Shown here one piece after another: positions 25,438-34,408 of a stretch of DNA of 64,000 bases. This DNA is from CAIWHR01 sp963726765 (GTDB lineage Bacteria; Pseudomonadota; Gammaproteobacteria; Burkholderiales; Casimicrobiaceae). The position numbers and the translations under genes were made by a program. The notes under the pieces were generated by a model. The model saw only the letters and a program-made list of their open reading frames with translations. It did no database searches and was not told the origin of the DNA. The DNA is taken from the NCBI GenBank assembly GCA_963726765.1, contig CAVSDH010000012.1, positions 21,750 to 85,749 of the forward strand, given 5' to 3'. Position 1 is the first letter of the stretch, and the number at the start of each line of letters is the position of its first letter.

Positions 25438-26182
25438 GCTGCGCCTCGCCGAGGTAGACCTCGCGCACGCGAGGGTCCGCCGCAATCTCGTCGGGCGCGC
25501 CTTCCGTCAGGACCTTGCCGCCGACCAGTACGGTAATGCGCTCGGCGAAGCGGAATACGAGCTCCATGTCGTGCTCGATGAAGACGACGGTCACGTCGCG
25601 GGGCAGCGCGGCGATGACGGAAAACAGCTCCGCGCTTTCGCCCGCCGGAATCCCGGCCGCGGGCTCGTCGAGCAGCAGGATGCGCGGCCTGGTCGCGAGG
25701 GCGAGCGCGATCTCCACCAGCCGCTGCTTGCCGTAGGGAAGATTGCGCGTCAGCGTGTTCAACTCCGGCGCGAGGCGCAGCATTTCCAGCAACGCGAGGG
25801 CTTCGTCCGCCTCGGCGCGCTCTTTCGCCACCGTGCGGTGCCAGATGCCCGCGCGGCCCTTCCGCTCGCACACCGCCAACGTGACCGACTCGAGGACCGT
25901 AAGCCCCGCGAACAGCGTGTTGATCTGGAACGTGCGCGTCATGCCGAGCTTCACGCGCTGGTGCTGGGGGAGCGTCGTGATGCGGTCGTCACCGAGAAAC
26001 ACGTCCCCCGACGTCGGCGCCAGCACGCCGGTCAGCAGGTTGATCAGCGTCGTCTTGCCCGCGCCGTTGGGGCCGATCAGCGCGTGCCGGACGCCTTGCG
26101 GGAACGCGAGCGAAACGTCGCCGTTTGCCGCGAACGCGCCGAAACGTTTCGTCAGGCCGGACGTGCGCAGCGCAGGGGTCAT
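25430..26182 (-). CDS. livG: Branched-chain/aromatic-acid ABC transporter ATP-binding protein (LivG type)
   Basis: A 250-residue ATPase of the LivG class. Walker A is 'GPNGAGKTTLINLLTG', the family loop is 'GMTRTFQINTLFAGLTVLE', and Walker B 'ILLLDEPAAGIPAGE' is followed by 'VVFIEHDMELVF'. The signature region reads 'LPYGKQRLVEIALALA', in which the usual S-x-G-x-Q is replaced by P-Y-G-K-Q as in other LivG proteins. The ATG at 26182 overlaps the livM-type stop (ATGA). Confidence 0.9.
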   Translation of the reverse strand: MTPALRTSGLTKRFGAFAANGDVSLAFPQGVRHALIGPNGAGKTTLINLLTGVLAPTSGDVFLGDDRITTLPQHQRVKLGMTRTFQINTLFAGLTVLESVTLAVCERKGRAGIWHRTVAKERAEADEALALLEMLRLAPELNTLTRNLPYGKQRLVEIALALATRPRILLLDEPAAGIPAGESAELFSVIAALPRDVTVVFIEHDMELVFRFAERITVLVGGKVLTEGAPDEIAADPRVREVYLGEAQHE

Positions 26183-27183
26183 TTCCTCTTCCCGCCCAGG
26201 CGAACGCGCCATTCCTCGATGGCGCCGAGGATGCCGCCGCGCGCATAGAGAACGACGACGACCAGCAGCAGGCCGAGCCAGAACTGCCAGTAGACCGGAT
26301 TCAGGTCGGAAAGGAAATGGTGCGCGATCATGAACACCGTCGCGCCGACGAGCCCGCCGTAGAGACGCCCGGCGCCGCCCAGCACGAGCATGATCATGAG
26401 ATCGGCCGAGCGCGGAAAGCCGAACACGTCGAGTCCCACGAACTGCGTTGTCTGCGCGAGCAGTCCGCCCGCGACCCCGGCCATCGCGGCGCTGATCGTG
26501 TAGACGGCGATCAACCGGCGAGTGACCGGCGCGCCGATCGCGGGCATGCGGCGCACGTTTTCGCGAACGCCGCGCAGCGACAGCCCGAACGGCGAATTGA
26601 CCACGCGGCGCGCTGCGACGAACAGGACGAACAGCACGCCGAGGCTGTACAGATACGCGGTGCTGCCGGTCATTTCGAAAGCGAAGAGCCCGAACACCTT
26701 GTTCATCGCCACGCCGGAGAGGCCATCCGCGCCCCCCGTGACGGACGGCAACTGGTTCGCCGCCTCGAACAGCATCAATCCGATGCCGAGCGTCACCATC
26801 AGCCGCGCGAGGTCGGCGCCCCGCACGACAAGAAAGCTCGTCGCGAATCCGGCAAGCGCGCCGGCCGCGCCGGCCACGACGAGCCCGCTGAACGGTTCGC
26901 CCCAGCCGTGAACGGCGAGAATTCCTGCGGCATAGGCCCCCATGCCGAAGAACGCCGCGTGCCCGAGCGAGACGATGCCGGCATAGCCCAGAATGAGATC
27001 GAGCGAAACGGCGAACAATCCGGTGATGAGAATCTGGCTGCCCAGCACGCGGTGGTTCGGGAACAGGAAGAACGCCGCGACCGCCACCGTCCAGAACGCG
27101 ACCTCGGTCGCGCGCCAGCGATCGGTGGGAAGGCGAGGCGCCACCGGCGGTGCGGAAACGACGGCTTCGCCCCCCGCAATCAT
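26179..27183 (-). CDS. livM: Branched-chain/aromatic-acid ABC transporter permease (LivM type)
   Basis: A 334-residue polytopic membrane protein with about nine hydrophobic segments. The LivM signatures 'DLILGYAGIVSLGHAAFFGMG' and 'SPFGLSLRGVRENVRRM' are clear, as is the C-terminal 'MLVLGGAGRLYGGLVGA'. It overlaps both neighbours by 4 bases (ATGA), so the permeases and ATPases are tightly coupled. It forms the translocation path with the LivH-type subunit. Confidence 0.9.
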   Translation of the reverse strand: MIAGGEAVVSAPPVAPRLPTDRWRATEVAFWTVAVAAFFLFPNHRVLGSQILITGLFAVSLDLILGYAGIVSLGHAAFFGMGAYAAGILAVHGWGEPFSGLVVAGAAGALAGFATSFLVVRGADLARLMVTLGIGLMLFEAANQLPSVTGGADGLSGVAMNKVFGLFAFEMTGSTAYLYSLGVLFVLFVAARRVVNSPFGLSLRGVRENVRRMPAIGAPVTRRLIAVYTISAAMAGVAGGLLAQTTQFVGLDVFGFPRSADLMIMLVLGGAGRLYGGLVGATVFMIAHHFLSDLNPVYWQFWLGLLLVVVVLYARGGILGAIEEWRVRLGGKRK

Positions 27184-28046
27184 GCGCGACGTCCGTAGAG
27201 TCCCGCGGGGAACAGGATCATCAGCGCGACCATCAGGAAATAGATGATGAACGAACCGACCTGCGGGACGTAATACTTGCCGGCGACGTCGCAGATGCCG
27301 AGGATCATCGCGGCGACGAGCCCGCCCTGGATCGTCCCCGCGCCGCCGATCGCGACGACGAGCAGAAAATAGACCATGTACTTCAGGGGGAACGTCGGAT
27401 CGAGTCCCAGGACGTCGATGCCCAGCCCGCCTCCCAGCCCCGCGAGTCCCGACCCGAGCGCGAACGTGACGCCGAAGACGCGGTTGACGTTGATGCCGAG
27501 GCCCGCCGACGCGACGGCGTTATCGACGGACGCCCGCACCTGCGCGCCGAAGCGCGTACCTACGAGCAGAAGGTGCAGCGCCACCGTGAGCGCCGCGACC
27601 ACCGCGATGAGGAAGATCCGATACGTGCCGAGGTCGAGCCCGAGAACGCTTACCTGCCCGCGCAGGTAGTCGGGCAGGCGCACCGGCTGCTGCGACGGTC
27701 CGAACACGAACGTCGTCGCGGCGACCGCCATGAACACGATCCCGATCGAGAACATCACCTGGTCGAGGTGCGTCGCCTTGTAGAGTCGCTGGTAGAGCGT
27801 GCGCTCCAGCACGATGCCGGCGATCGCCGAGACGACGAAGGCGACCGGCAGCGTGGCGAGAAACGGCACGCCCGCGCGCGTCATCAGCAGCACGCAGGCG
27901 TAGCCGCCCAGCATCGCGAAGGCGCCATGCGCGAGGTTGACGAAGTTCATCAGGCCCATCGTGACCGACAGGCCGATGCTGATGATGAACAGCAGGCAAC
28001 CGTAGGCGATGCCGTCGAACAGCACCCCGACCAGGTGGCCGAGCAT
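27180..28046 (-). CDS. livH: Branched-chain/aromatic-acid ABC transporter permease (LivH type)
   Basis: A 288-residue membrane permease with the LivH signatures 'SIGLSVTMGLMNFVNLAHGA' and 'GLGINVNRVFGVTFALGSGL'. The ATG at 28046 has a strong ribosome site (GGAGGG, about 7 bases upstream), which decides against the longer frame from 28067. A hairpin-rich repeat separates it from the livK-type gene upstream, a common place to lower expression of permease relative to receptor. Confidence 0.9.
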   Translation of the reverse strand: MLGHLVGVLFDGIAYGCLLFIISIGLSVTMGLMNFVNLAHGAFAMLGGYACVLLMTRAGVPFLATLPVAFVVSAIAGIVLERTLYQRLYKATHLDQVMFSIGIVFMAVAATTFVFGPSQQPVRLPDYLRGQVSVLGLDLGTYRIFLIAVVAALTVALHLLLVGTRFGAQVRASVDNAVASAGLGINVNRVFGVTFALGSGLAGLGGGLGIDVLGLDPTFPLKYMVYFLLVVAIGGAGTIQGGLVAAMILGICDVAGKYYVPQVGSFIIYFLMVALMILFPAGLYGRRA

Positions 28047-28094
28047 ATTTTCCCTCCTCGTCGCCATCGAAGCGCGGCGACCGACGGGCCGCCC

Positions 28095-28154
28095 CTGGGT
28101 CGCCGCCGTGCCCCCTTGGGGGAGGCGCGCGAACGCGCGCTTCGGGGGGTCTTA
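28095..28154. repeat. Hairpin-rich dispersed repeat, copy 1 (between livK- and livH-type genes)
   Basis: This GC-rich element contains 'cccccttgggggaggcgcg' followed by 'cgaacgcgcgcttcgggggg'. The parts can fold as nested stem-loops. It begins immediately after the livK-type stop codon on the minus strand (TGA TAA, a double stop). Two diverged copies at 35721-35866 sit in the same position after the ligK stop. Such elements are common in Burkholderiales genomes and may protect or terminate transcripts. Confidence 0.7.
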
Positions 28155-29339
28155 TCAGCCCGGGTCCTTCACGTTCTCGATCTTGTCGAACTCGACGTTC
28201 CACGGCTGGCCGTTGACCATCTTCACTTCGCGCAGGTAGACGGTCTGCACCGTCTGGCGCGTCGCCGGATCGATCGACATCGGGCCCCGCGGGCTCGTCC
28301 ACTTCATGCCCTTCATCGCCTCGACCAGCTGCTCGCCGGTCGCGTTGGGGCCGGCCTTCTTCAGCGCCTCGTAGATGAGGTGCATGCCGTCGTAGCCGCC
28401 CACCGAGTGGAAGTTCGGGCGCATGCCGTTGTTGGCTTTCATCATGCCGTCGACGTAGGCCTTGTTCTCCGGCGAATCGTGCGCAGCCGAGTAGTGGAAC
28501 GACGTGATCACGCCGACGGCCGGCGCGCCCATGCTGACGAGGAGATCGTCGTCGGTGACGTCGCCGGTGCCGATCAGCTTGATGCCGGCCTGCTTCAGGC
28601 CGCGGTCCTCGAACTGCTTCATCACCGCGAGGCCCTCGCCTGACGGGACGAACACGAACAGCGCATCGGGCTTGGCGTCCTTGGCGCGCTGCAGGAACGG
28701 CGCGTAATCCGGGTTGCGCAGCGGCGTGCGGATGGCTTCGACGATCTCTCCGCCGCCCGCCTTGAACACGGTCTGGAACGTCTTCTCCGCGTCGAGTCCG
28801 GGGCCGTAGTCGGTGACCATCGTCACGACGCGCTTGATCTTGTTCTTCAGCGCCCATTCGGCGATCGGGCCGGTCACCTGGGGCAGCGTGAAGCCGGTGC
28901 GCACGATGAACGGCGACTTGGTCGGGATCATCCCGGTGGCCGCGGCCATGACCACCATCGGCACCTTCGCCTCGGTTGCGACCGGCGCAGCCGCGAGCGC
29001 GAGCGGCGTCAGGCCGAATCCGGCGAGAACGCTCACCTTGTCCTGCACGACCATTTCCTGCGCGATGCGCTTGGTCGTCTCGGGCGCGAGGCCCGTGTCG
29101 TCCTTGACGATCAGCTCGATCTTGCGGCCCGCGACCGTGTCGCCGTTTTTCGCCATGTAGAGCCGCGCCGCGGCCTCGATCTGCTTGCCGGTAGACGCAA
29201 ACGGGCCGGTCATCGGCAGGATCAGGCCGATCTTGAACGGATCGGCGGCGAGTGCGACGGCTGGAAGCATGCAGGCGGCGGTGACGAGTGCTGCGGTTTG
29301 CAAGAGACGACGGCGTGACGAGCGGGTGGTGCGGTTCAT
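28155..29339 (-). CDS. livK: Branched-chain/aromatic-acid ABC transporter substrate-binding protein (LivK type)
   Basis: A 394-residue periplasmic receptor. An arginine-rich Tat/Sec signal ('RTTRSSRRRLLQTAALV') ends near 'ALAADPF'. The body is a type I binding protein ('IGLILPMTGPFASTGKQIE', 'YVDGMMKANNGMRPN'). The ATG at 29339 follows 'aaggagga', a near-perfect ribosome site. It is the first transporter gene after the alpha/beta hydrolase. Relatives of this receptor serve aromatic acids in many soil Burkholderiales; the ligand here is inferred from the operon. Confidence 0.9.
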   Translation of the reverse strand: MNRTTRSSRRRLLQTAALVTAACMLPAVALAADPFKIGLILPMTGPFASTGKQIEAAARLYMAKNGDTVAGRKIELIVKDDTGLAPETTKRIAQEMVVQDKVSVLAGFGLTPLALAAAPVATEAKVPMVVMAAATGMIPTKSPFIVRTGFTLPQVTGPIAEWALKNKIKRVVTMVTDYGPGLDAEKTFQTVFKAGGGEIVEAIRTPLRNPDYAPFLQRAKDAKPDALFVFVPSGEGLAVMKQFEDRGLKQAGIKLIGTGDVTDDDLLVSMGAPAVGVITSFHYSAAHDSPENKAYVDGMMKANNGMRPNFHSVGGYDGMHLIYEALKKAGPNATGEQLVEAMKGMKWTSPRGPMSIDPATRQTVQTVYLREVKMVNGQPWNVEFDKIENVKDPG

Positions 29340-29400
29340 CGATTCCTCCTTCGGGTGGGGTGATACGGTACTTCGTTGCATCGGATTGCGTCGAATTCGG

Positions 29401-30159
29401 TCACATCAACGTAGCAGGACGCCGGGCGGCGCCGGCTTCCGGCCCGGATCGCGCGGGAAGTCGAAGCCAGGCGACGAGCTCCGCGGCGATCTCCTCGGGG
29501 CGCTCCATCGGCGCCATGTGGCCGCAGTCCTCGACAATCGCAAGCCGGCTCTCCGGGATCAGCGCCGACATTTCCTCGTGCTGCGCCGGCGTGCTCCAGC
29601 CGTCGGCGCGGCCGCAAAGCACCAGCGTCGGGCATGCGATCGTCGGCAACAGCGCCGTTGCGTCCGGTCGCGCGAGCAATGCCTCGATCTGACCGCCGAA
29701 CTGTTCGGGCGTCCGGCGCTCGAACATGTCGAGGATCGCGTCGACGAGCGCGGCGTCCGCGTGCCTGGCGGCGTGGACCATCGGCTTCACCCATTCCTGC
29801 GCCATCGCGCGCATCCCCTTTGCCTGCGCCAATGCCAGAAGCGCGAGGCGCCGCGCACGTTCCTCGTCGCCCGCGGCGCCCGGGGGCCGCATGCGGTAGC
29901 CCGTGTCGAGAAGAGCGAGCCGCTCCACCCGCTGGGGCACGCGCCGCACGATCTCCAGCGCGACGCGGCCGCCCATCGAATGGCCGGCCAGCGCAAACGT
30001 GCGAGGCGCATCGACCAGGGCGCGTTGGGCCATCGCGACGAGGCTCGTCGCGTCGGCATAGTCGGGGGTTCGGCATCGTGCCATCGCTTCCAGTTGCGGC
30101 ATGACCGGCGCCCAGACGGCGCGGTCGCACAGCAGGCCGGGAAGCAGCAGAAGGTCCAT
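29401..30159 (-). CDS. Alpha/beta hydrolase
   Basis: A 252-residue cytoplasmic hydrolase. The nucleophile elbow is 'LAGHSMGGRVALEI' (Ser near residue 70), the acid is probably the Asp in 'VLCGRADGWSTP', and the base is the His in 'VEDCGHMAPMERPEE'. The fold resembles enol-lactonases and carboxylesterases. It follows ligJ by 20 bases within the protocatechuate operon. It could open a lactone intermediate or release protocatechuate from an ester, but no step of the 4,5-cleavage pathway requires it, so its substrate is open. Confidence 0.8.
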   Translation of the reverse strand: MDLLLLPGLLCDRAVWAPVMPQLEAMARCRTPDYADATSLVAMAQRALVDAPRTFALAGHSMGGRVALEIVRRVPQRVERLALLDTGYRMRPPGAAGDEERARRLALLALAQAKGMRAMAQEWVKPMVHAARHADAALVDAILDMFERRTPEQFGGQIEALLARPDATALLPTIACPTLVLCGRADGWSTPAQHEEMSALIPESRLAIVEDCGHMAPMERPEEIAAELVAWLRLPARSGPEAGAARRPATLM

Positions 30160-30179
30160 GGACGCGATCTCGTGACGGG

Positions 30180-31226
30180 TCAGGTGCGCTTCGCTGCCGC
30201 ATTCACCGTCCGCGCCGACTTCGATCCCAGCCGGCCGAAGACACGGCGCGCGTTGCCCTCGAAGATCTTGTGGCGATCGGCCGCGGACAGCGCGTCCATC
30301 TGGTCGACGTAACGACGCGTGTCGTCGTAGTGATGTCCGGTCTCCGGGTCGATGCCGCGCACCGCACCCACCATTTCCGAGGCGAACAGGATGTTGTCGA
30401 CCGGGATGACCTTGGTCAGGAGCTCGATGCCTGGCCGGTGATAGACGCAGGTGTCGAAGTACACGTTGCCGAGCAGATGCTCGTTGAGCGGCGGGCGTTT
30501 CATGTCCTGGGCAAGTCCCCGGTAGCGTCCCCAGTGATAAGGAACCGCGCCACCGCCGTGGGGAATGATGAACCGGAGCGTCGGGAAATCCTTGAAGAGG
30601 TCCGATGTCAGGAACTGCATGAACGCCGTCGTGTCCGCGTTGATGTAGTGCGCTCCCGTCGCATGAAAGCATGGGTTGCACGACGTGCTGACGTGAACCA
30701 TTGCCGGGACGTCGAGCTCGACCATCTTTTCGTAGAGGGGGTACCACCAGCGGTCGGTCAGCGGCGGCTCCTTCCAGTGCCCGCCCGACGGGTCCGGATT
30801 GAGGTTGCAGCCGACGAATCCAAGCTCGTTGACGCAGCGCTCGAGCTCGGGAATCGAGCGCTCGGGCGCAACACCCGGCGATTGCGGAAGCTGGCATACG
30901 CCGATGAAATTGTCCGGGTAGAGGCCGCAGACGCGTGCGACGAGATCGTTGCAGACCGCCGACCACTCGCGGCTCGTCGCCTCGTTGCCGACATGGTGCG
31001 CCATGAAGCTCGCGCGCGGCGAAAATATCGTGAGGTCCGTTCCGCGCTCGCGCTGCATCCTGAGCTGCGCGTTCTCGAGGCTCGCGCGGATCTCGTCGTC
31101 GCCGATGACGAGCGACGCGCGCGATGGCGACCTCGACGGATCGTCGATCGCGGCGATCTGCAGCTTGCGCCAGGCTTCCAGCGCCGGCGGCGCCGTCGTG
31201 TAGTGTCCGTGACAGTCGATGATCAT
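30180..31226 (-). CDS. ligJ: 4-oxalomesaconate hydratase (LigJ), amidohydrolase superfamily
   Basis: A 348-residue metal-dependent enzyme closely matching LigJ. The N-terminus 'MIIDCHGHYTT' holds the metal-binding His6 and His8. 'FSPRASFMAHH', 'NLNPDPSGGHW', 'MVHVSTSCNPCFHATGAHY' and 'IPHGGGAVPYHWGRYRGLAQ' are diagnostic. It hydrates 4-oxalomesaconate to 4-carboxy-4-hydroxy-2-oxoadipate in the protocatechuate and gallate 4,5-cleavage pathways. It lies between ligB2 and the alpha/beta hydrolase, on the same strand. No separate oxalomesaconate tautomerase (GalD/LigU type) was seen in the window. Confidence 0.93.
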   Translation of the reverse strand: MIIDCHGHYTTAPPALEAWRKLQIAAIDDPSRSPSRASLVIGDDEIRASLENAQLRMQRERGTDLTIFSPRASFMAHHVGNEATSREWSAVCNDLVARVCGLYPDNFIGVCQLPQSPGVAPERSIPELERCVNELGFVGCNLNPDPSGGHWKEPPLTDRWWYPLYEKMVELDVPAMVHVSTSCNPCFHATGAHYINADTTAFMQFLTSDLFKDFPTLRFIIPHGGGAVPYHWGRYRGLAQDMKRPPLNEHLLGNVYFDTCVYHRPGIELLTKVIPVDNILFASEMVGAVRGIDPETGHHYDDTRRYVDQMDALSAADRHKIFEGNARRVFGRLGSKSARTVNAAAKRT

Positions 31227-31283
31227 CGAATCATGGCACCTTTCGCCTGCGCGATTTCCGTCGTGAGGTGCGGTCGCGGCGCT

Positions 31284-32153
31284 TCAGGCGGCGCGCGCCT
31301 GCGGCGGCCGGCGCGGTGCGTTTTCGAGCACCATGAGTCCCGTTGCCGTATTGGAAATCGGGACGTGGTAATTCGAGTGGACCTTGGTCACGTTGCCGGT
31401 CAGCGCTCCGCGCGCGGCGAGCCACGCCATGAGCTCGGTGCCCTGGGCCCCGGCCTCGCGGACGATGTCGAGCGTCGAATACCGCGTGAGGCTTTCCGGA
31501 TCGCCGACGATGGCTTCCATGCACATGAGGTCGAAGGGCTTGTTGATGAAGCCGGCGCGCTTGCCGTCGAGCTGATGCGAAAGGCCGCCGGTGCCGAGCA
31601 CCACGACACGCACGTCCTCGTCCCAGGATTCGAGCGCACGGCCCACGGCCTGGCCCAGCCGGAAGCAACGCCTGGGCGACGGCAGCGGATGCTGGACGTG
31701 GTTCATCGCGATCGGGACGATGCGCACCGGCCATTCGCCACCGCCCGGCCACAGGAGTGCCATGGGCAGCGTCGCCGCGTGGTCGACCAGCATTTCCTGG
31801 CACATCGTGATGTCGAATTCGTCGGCGACCAGCGACTCGATCAGGTGCCACGACAGCGCCGGGTCGCCCCGGAACGGCTGCACCGTCGGAATGCCCCAGC
31901 CCTCGTCGGCGTTGCGGTATTCCGGCGCCGCGCCGACGGCGAACGTCGGCAGCTTGTCGAGGAAGAAGTTGAGTCCGTGATCGTTGTAGAAAATGACCGC
32001 GACATCCGGCTTCGCCTTCGCGAGCCACGCCTGCGCAGGCGGGTACCCGTCGAAAAACGGTTTCCAGTACGGTTCCTGCTGCAGGTTCTTCGCGATCGCG
32101 CGGCCGATGGCCGGGACGTGCGAACTGGTGACGGCGCCAACGATCGTTGCCAT
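31284..32153 (-). CDS. ligB: Extradiol ring-cleavage dioxygenase beta subunit (LigB family), second copy
   Basis: A 289-residue class III extradiol dioxygenase catalytic subunit. Iron ligands expected from LigB are present: His12 ('TSSHVPAIG'), His59 ('FYNDHGLNF') and the Glu in 'AQGTELMAW'. The catalytic base His lies in 'LGTGGLSHQLDG'. It is clearly diverged from the other LigB in this operon (33563-34405), for example around 'EPYWKPFFDGYPPAQAW'. It pairs with the LigA copy 4 bases upstream. Substrate could be protocatechuate or a relative such as gallate or 3-O-methylgallate; the sequence alone does not decide. Confidence 0.9.
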   Translation of the reverse strand: MATIVGAVTSSHVPAIGRAIAKNLQQEPYWKPFFDGYPPAQAWLAKAKPDVAVIFYNDHGLNFFLDKLPTFAVGAAPEYRNADEGWGIPTVQPFRGDPALSWHLIESLVADEFDITMCQEMLVDHAATLPMALLWPGGGEWPVRIVPIAMNHVQHPLPSPRRCFRLGQAVGRALESWDEDVRVVVLGTGGLSHQLDGKRAGFINKPFDLMCMEAIVGDPESLTRYSTLDIVREAGAQGTELMAWLAARGALTGNVTKVHSNYHVPISNTATGLMVLENAPRRPPQARAA

Positions 32154-32157
32154 GGTC

Positions 32158-32511
32158 CTATCTCCCCGCCTCGGCCAGCATCGCCTTGAAGGCATCCTTG
32201 CTCATCCCCGTCTGCTGCGCGCCGATATCCTGCACGTCGAGCCCCAGAATCCCCGCGAACTTGGCGAGGTAGTAGATGTTGCCCCCGGCGGCGATCAGCT
32301 GCAGCACGTTGCGGCTGGCGATCGCCTTCCTCTGCTCGTCGCCGAGCCCGTACTTGCGGCAATACGCGTTCTCGTCGCGAACGAACTCGGCGCGATTGTC
32401 GGCCGAATTGAACGAGTAGCACATCCGGTTGAGCGCGTAGCCCTTCCGCGCAAGGTAACCGTCGAACACCGTCGTTCCCGGAATCCCGTAATCCCGCTGC
32501 TCGTCGCCCAT
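32158..32511 (-). CDS. ligA: Extradiol dioxygenase alpha subunit (LigA family), second copy
   Basis: A 117-residue helical LigA-type subunit, which caps the LigB active site and contributes substrate contacts. Features include 'YALNRMCYSFNSADNRAEF', 'RNVLQLIAAGGNIYYLAKFA' and 'GMSKDAFKAMLAEAGR'. It is shorter than the first copy at both ends. It precedes its ligB partner by 4 bases and follows ligC by 79 bases. Iron is not bound by this subunit in characterized LigAB. Confidence 0.9.
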   Translation of the reverse strand: MGDEQRDYGIPGTTVFDGYLARKGYALNRMCYSFNSADNRAEFVRDENAYCRKYGLGDEQRKAIASRNVLQLIAAGGNIYYLAKFAGILGLDVQDIGAQQTGMSKDAFKAMLAEAGR

Positions 32512-32590
32512 GTTCCGCCCCTCAACGCCGTTCGATCGTCGTCAACACCGCGCCGGTCATCCTGTCCGGCCGTCCGCGCAATGCAATCCG

Positions 32591-33541
32591 TTACCCGGCC
32601 GCACCCGAAAGCTGGGCCTCGAGCTTCGCCAGCGTCCGATAGCAGGGAAGCACCTGCGAAACGCTCGCGTTCGGCTCGCGGCGGTCGCGAATCGCGGCCA
32701 CGAACTCCCGGTCCTGCAGCTCGATCCCGTTCATCGACACGTCGACCTTCGACACGTCGATCCTGTTGTCCTTGCCGTCGATCAGGTCGTCGTAGCGCGC
32801 GATGTACGTTCCCGTGTCGCCGATGTAGCGAAAGAAGGTGCCGAGCGGCCCGTCGTTGTTGAACGACAGCGACAGCGTGCAGATCGCGCCGGTCACCGAC
32901 TTCAGCTGGATCGACATGTCCATCGCGATTCCGAGCGACGGATGCACGGGGCCCTGCACCGCATTGGCGGCGACGATCGCGCCCGTCTGCCACGCGAACA
33001 GGTCGACCGTGTGGGCAGCATGATGCCAGAGGAGGTGGTCGGTCCAGGACCGGGGCTGGCCGAGCGCGTTGATGTTCTTGCGGCGGAAGAAGTAGGTCTG
33101 GACGTCCATCTGCTGCACGTTGAAATCGCCGGCGACGATTCGGTTGTGCACCCATTGATGGCTCGGATTGAAGCGGCGCGTGTGTCCGACCATCGCGACG
33201 AGACCGGTTTCGCGCTGAAGTCTCACGACCGCTTCGGCGCCCGCGAGGTTGTCCGCGAGCGGAATTTCGACCTGGACGTGCTTGCCGGCGCGCAGGCATT
33301 GCAGCGCCTGCTCGGCATGCATTTGCGTCGGAGTCGCAAGGATCACCGCATCGACATCCGGGCGCGCGAGCGCCTCCGCCAGCTCGGTCGCCACGTGGGG
33401 AATCCCGAACTTGCGCGCGACCTCCTGCGTGGATTCCTGCGTGCGACCGACGAGCGAGACGACTTCGACGCCTGCGATCTGCTTCAGCGCTTCGATGTGC
33501 TTGACGCCGAACGCGCCCGCACCCGCAAGACATATTTTCAT
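32591..33541 (-). CDS. ligC: 4-carboxy-2-hydroxymuconate-6-semialdehyde dehydrogenase (LigC), Gfo/Idh/MocA family
   Basis: A 316-residue NAD(P)-dependent dehydrogenase. The Rossmann motif is 'CLAGAGAFGVKHIEAL' (4-19), followed by the Gfo/Idh strand 'VEIPLADNLAGAE', where E-I-P replaces the usual E-K-P. 'WHHAAHTVDLFAWQTG' is characteristic of LigC. It oxidizes the ring-cleavage product of protocatechuate, in its hemiacetal form, to 2-pyrone-4,6-dicarboxylate. It sits between the two ligAB pairs, 21 bases after ligB1. Confidence 0.92.
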   Translation of the reverse strand: MKICLAGAGAFGVKHIEALKQIAGVEVVSLVGRTQESTQEVARKFGIPHVATELAEALARPDVDAVILATPTQMHAEQALQCLRAGKHVQVEIPLADNLAGAEAVVRLQRETGLVAMVGHTRRFNPSHQWVHNRIVAGDFNVQQMDVQTYFFRRKNINALGQPRSWTDHLLWHHAAHTVDLFAWQTGAIVAANAVQGPVHPSLGIAMDMSIQLKSVTGAICTLSLSFNNDGPLGTFFRYIGDTGTYIARYDDLIDGKDNRIDVSKVDVSMNGIELQDREFVAAIRDRREPNASVSQVLPCYRTLAKLEAQLSGAAG

Positions 33542-33562
33542 GTTGAAGAGCCCTCGGCAGCG

Positions 33563-34405
33563 TCAGCGCGGATTTTCGAGAATGATGTGGCCGACGGCGG
33601 TGTTCGATGCCGGCACGTGATAGAAGCGGTGGATCTCGCGCGCGGCAGCCTCGAGCGCGCCGCGCATGATGAGCCACATCACGAGCTCGATGCCCTCGGA
33701 GCCCGCCTCGCGGACGTACTCGAGGTGCGGCAGCCGCGCGAGACCTTCGGGGTCGGCGGTGAGCCGGTCGAGGAAACGGGTGTCGAACTCCCTGTTGATG
33801 AGGCCCGCCCGCGGTCCCTGCAGCTGGTGCGACATGCCGCCGGTGCCCCAGATCATCACGTCGAGATCCGGACCGAAGGAATGGACCGCCTTGCGGATCG
33901 CCTTGCCGAGATTCCAGCAGCGATTGCCGGTGGGCGGCGGATACTGGACGACGTTGACCGCCAGCGGAATCACCTTGCACGGCCACGCCTGCGGCTGTCC
34001 GAACATGAGTGACATGGGCACCGTGAGCCCGTGATCGACGTCCATCCGATTGACGATCGTCATGTCGAACTCGTCGAGGATCGCCGATTGCGCGATGTGC
34101 CAGGCGAGTTCCGGGTGTCCCGCGACCGTCGGCACCGGGCGCGGGCCCCAGCCCTCGTCGGCGGGCGCGAACGACTCCGCGCATCCGATCGCGAACGTCG
34201 GGATCATCTCGAGCGAGAACGCCGAGGCATGATCGTTGTAGACGAGGATCACGACGTCGGGCCCGTTCTCCGCAATCCACCGCCTGGAGAATTCGTAGCC
34301 CTTGAAGACGGGCTGCCAGTACGGCTCGTGCGTCTTGCCGAGGTCGATCGCCGCGCCCACGGCGGGGATGTGCGACGTCGCGACACCTGCGGTGATTCGC
34401 GCCAT
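33563..34405 (-). CDS. ligB: Protocatechuate 4,5-dioxygenase beta subunit (LigB), first copy
   Basis: A 280-residue catalytic subunit. His12 ('TSHIPAVG'), His59 ('VYNDHASAF') and the Glu in 'SEGIELVMW' match the LigB iron ligands, and the catalytic His lies in 'WGTGGMSHQLQG'. The sequence 'LGKTHEPYWQPVFKGYEFSR' is close to known protocatechuate 4,5-dioxygenases. The enzyme opens protocatechuate to 4-carboxy-2-hydroxymuconate-6-semialdehyde using Fe(II) and O2. It starts 3 bases after ligA1 and is followed by ligC, the classical ligABC order. Confidence 0.94.
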   Translation of the reverse strand: MARITAGVATSHIPAVGAAIDLGKTHEPYWQPVFKGYEFSRRWIAENGPDVVILVYNDHASAFSLEMIPTFAIGCAESFAPADEGWGPRPVPTVAGHPELAWHIAQSAILDEFDMTIVNRMDVDHGLTVPMSLMFGQPQAWPCKVIPLAVNVVQYPPPTGNRCWNLGKAIRKAVHSFGPDLDVMIWGTGGMSHQLQGPRAGLINREFDTRFLDRLTADPEGLARLPHLEYVREAGSEGIELVMWLIMRGALEAAAREIHRFYHVPASNTAVGHIILENPR

Positions 34406-34408
34406 GCG

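Noticed and set aside
30270..32189. A 639-codon plus-strand frame opposite ligJ and ligB2
   Set aside because: Antisense shadow; composition is Arg/Val/His-rich and no family motif is present.
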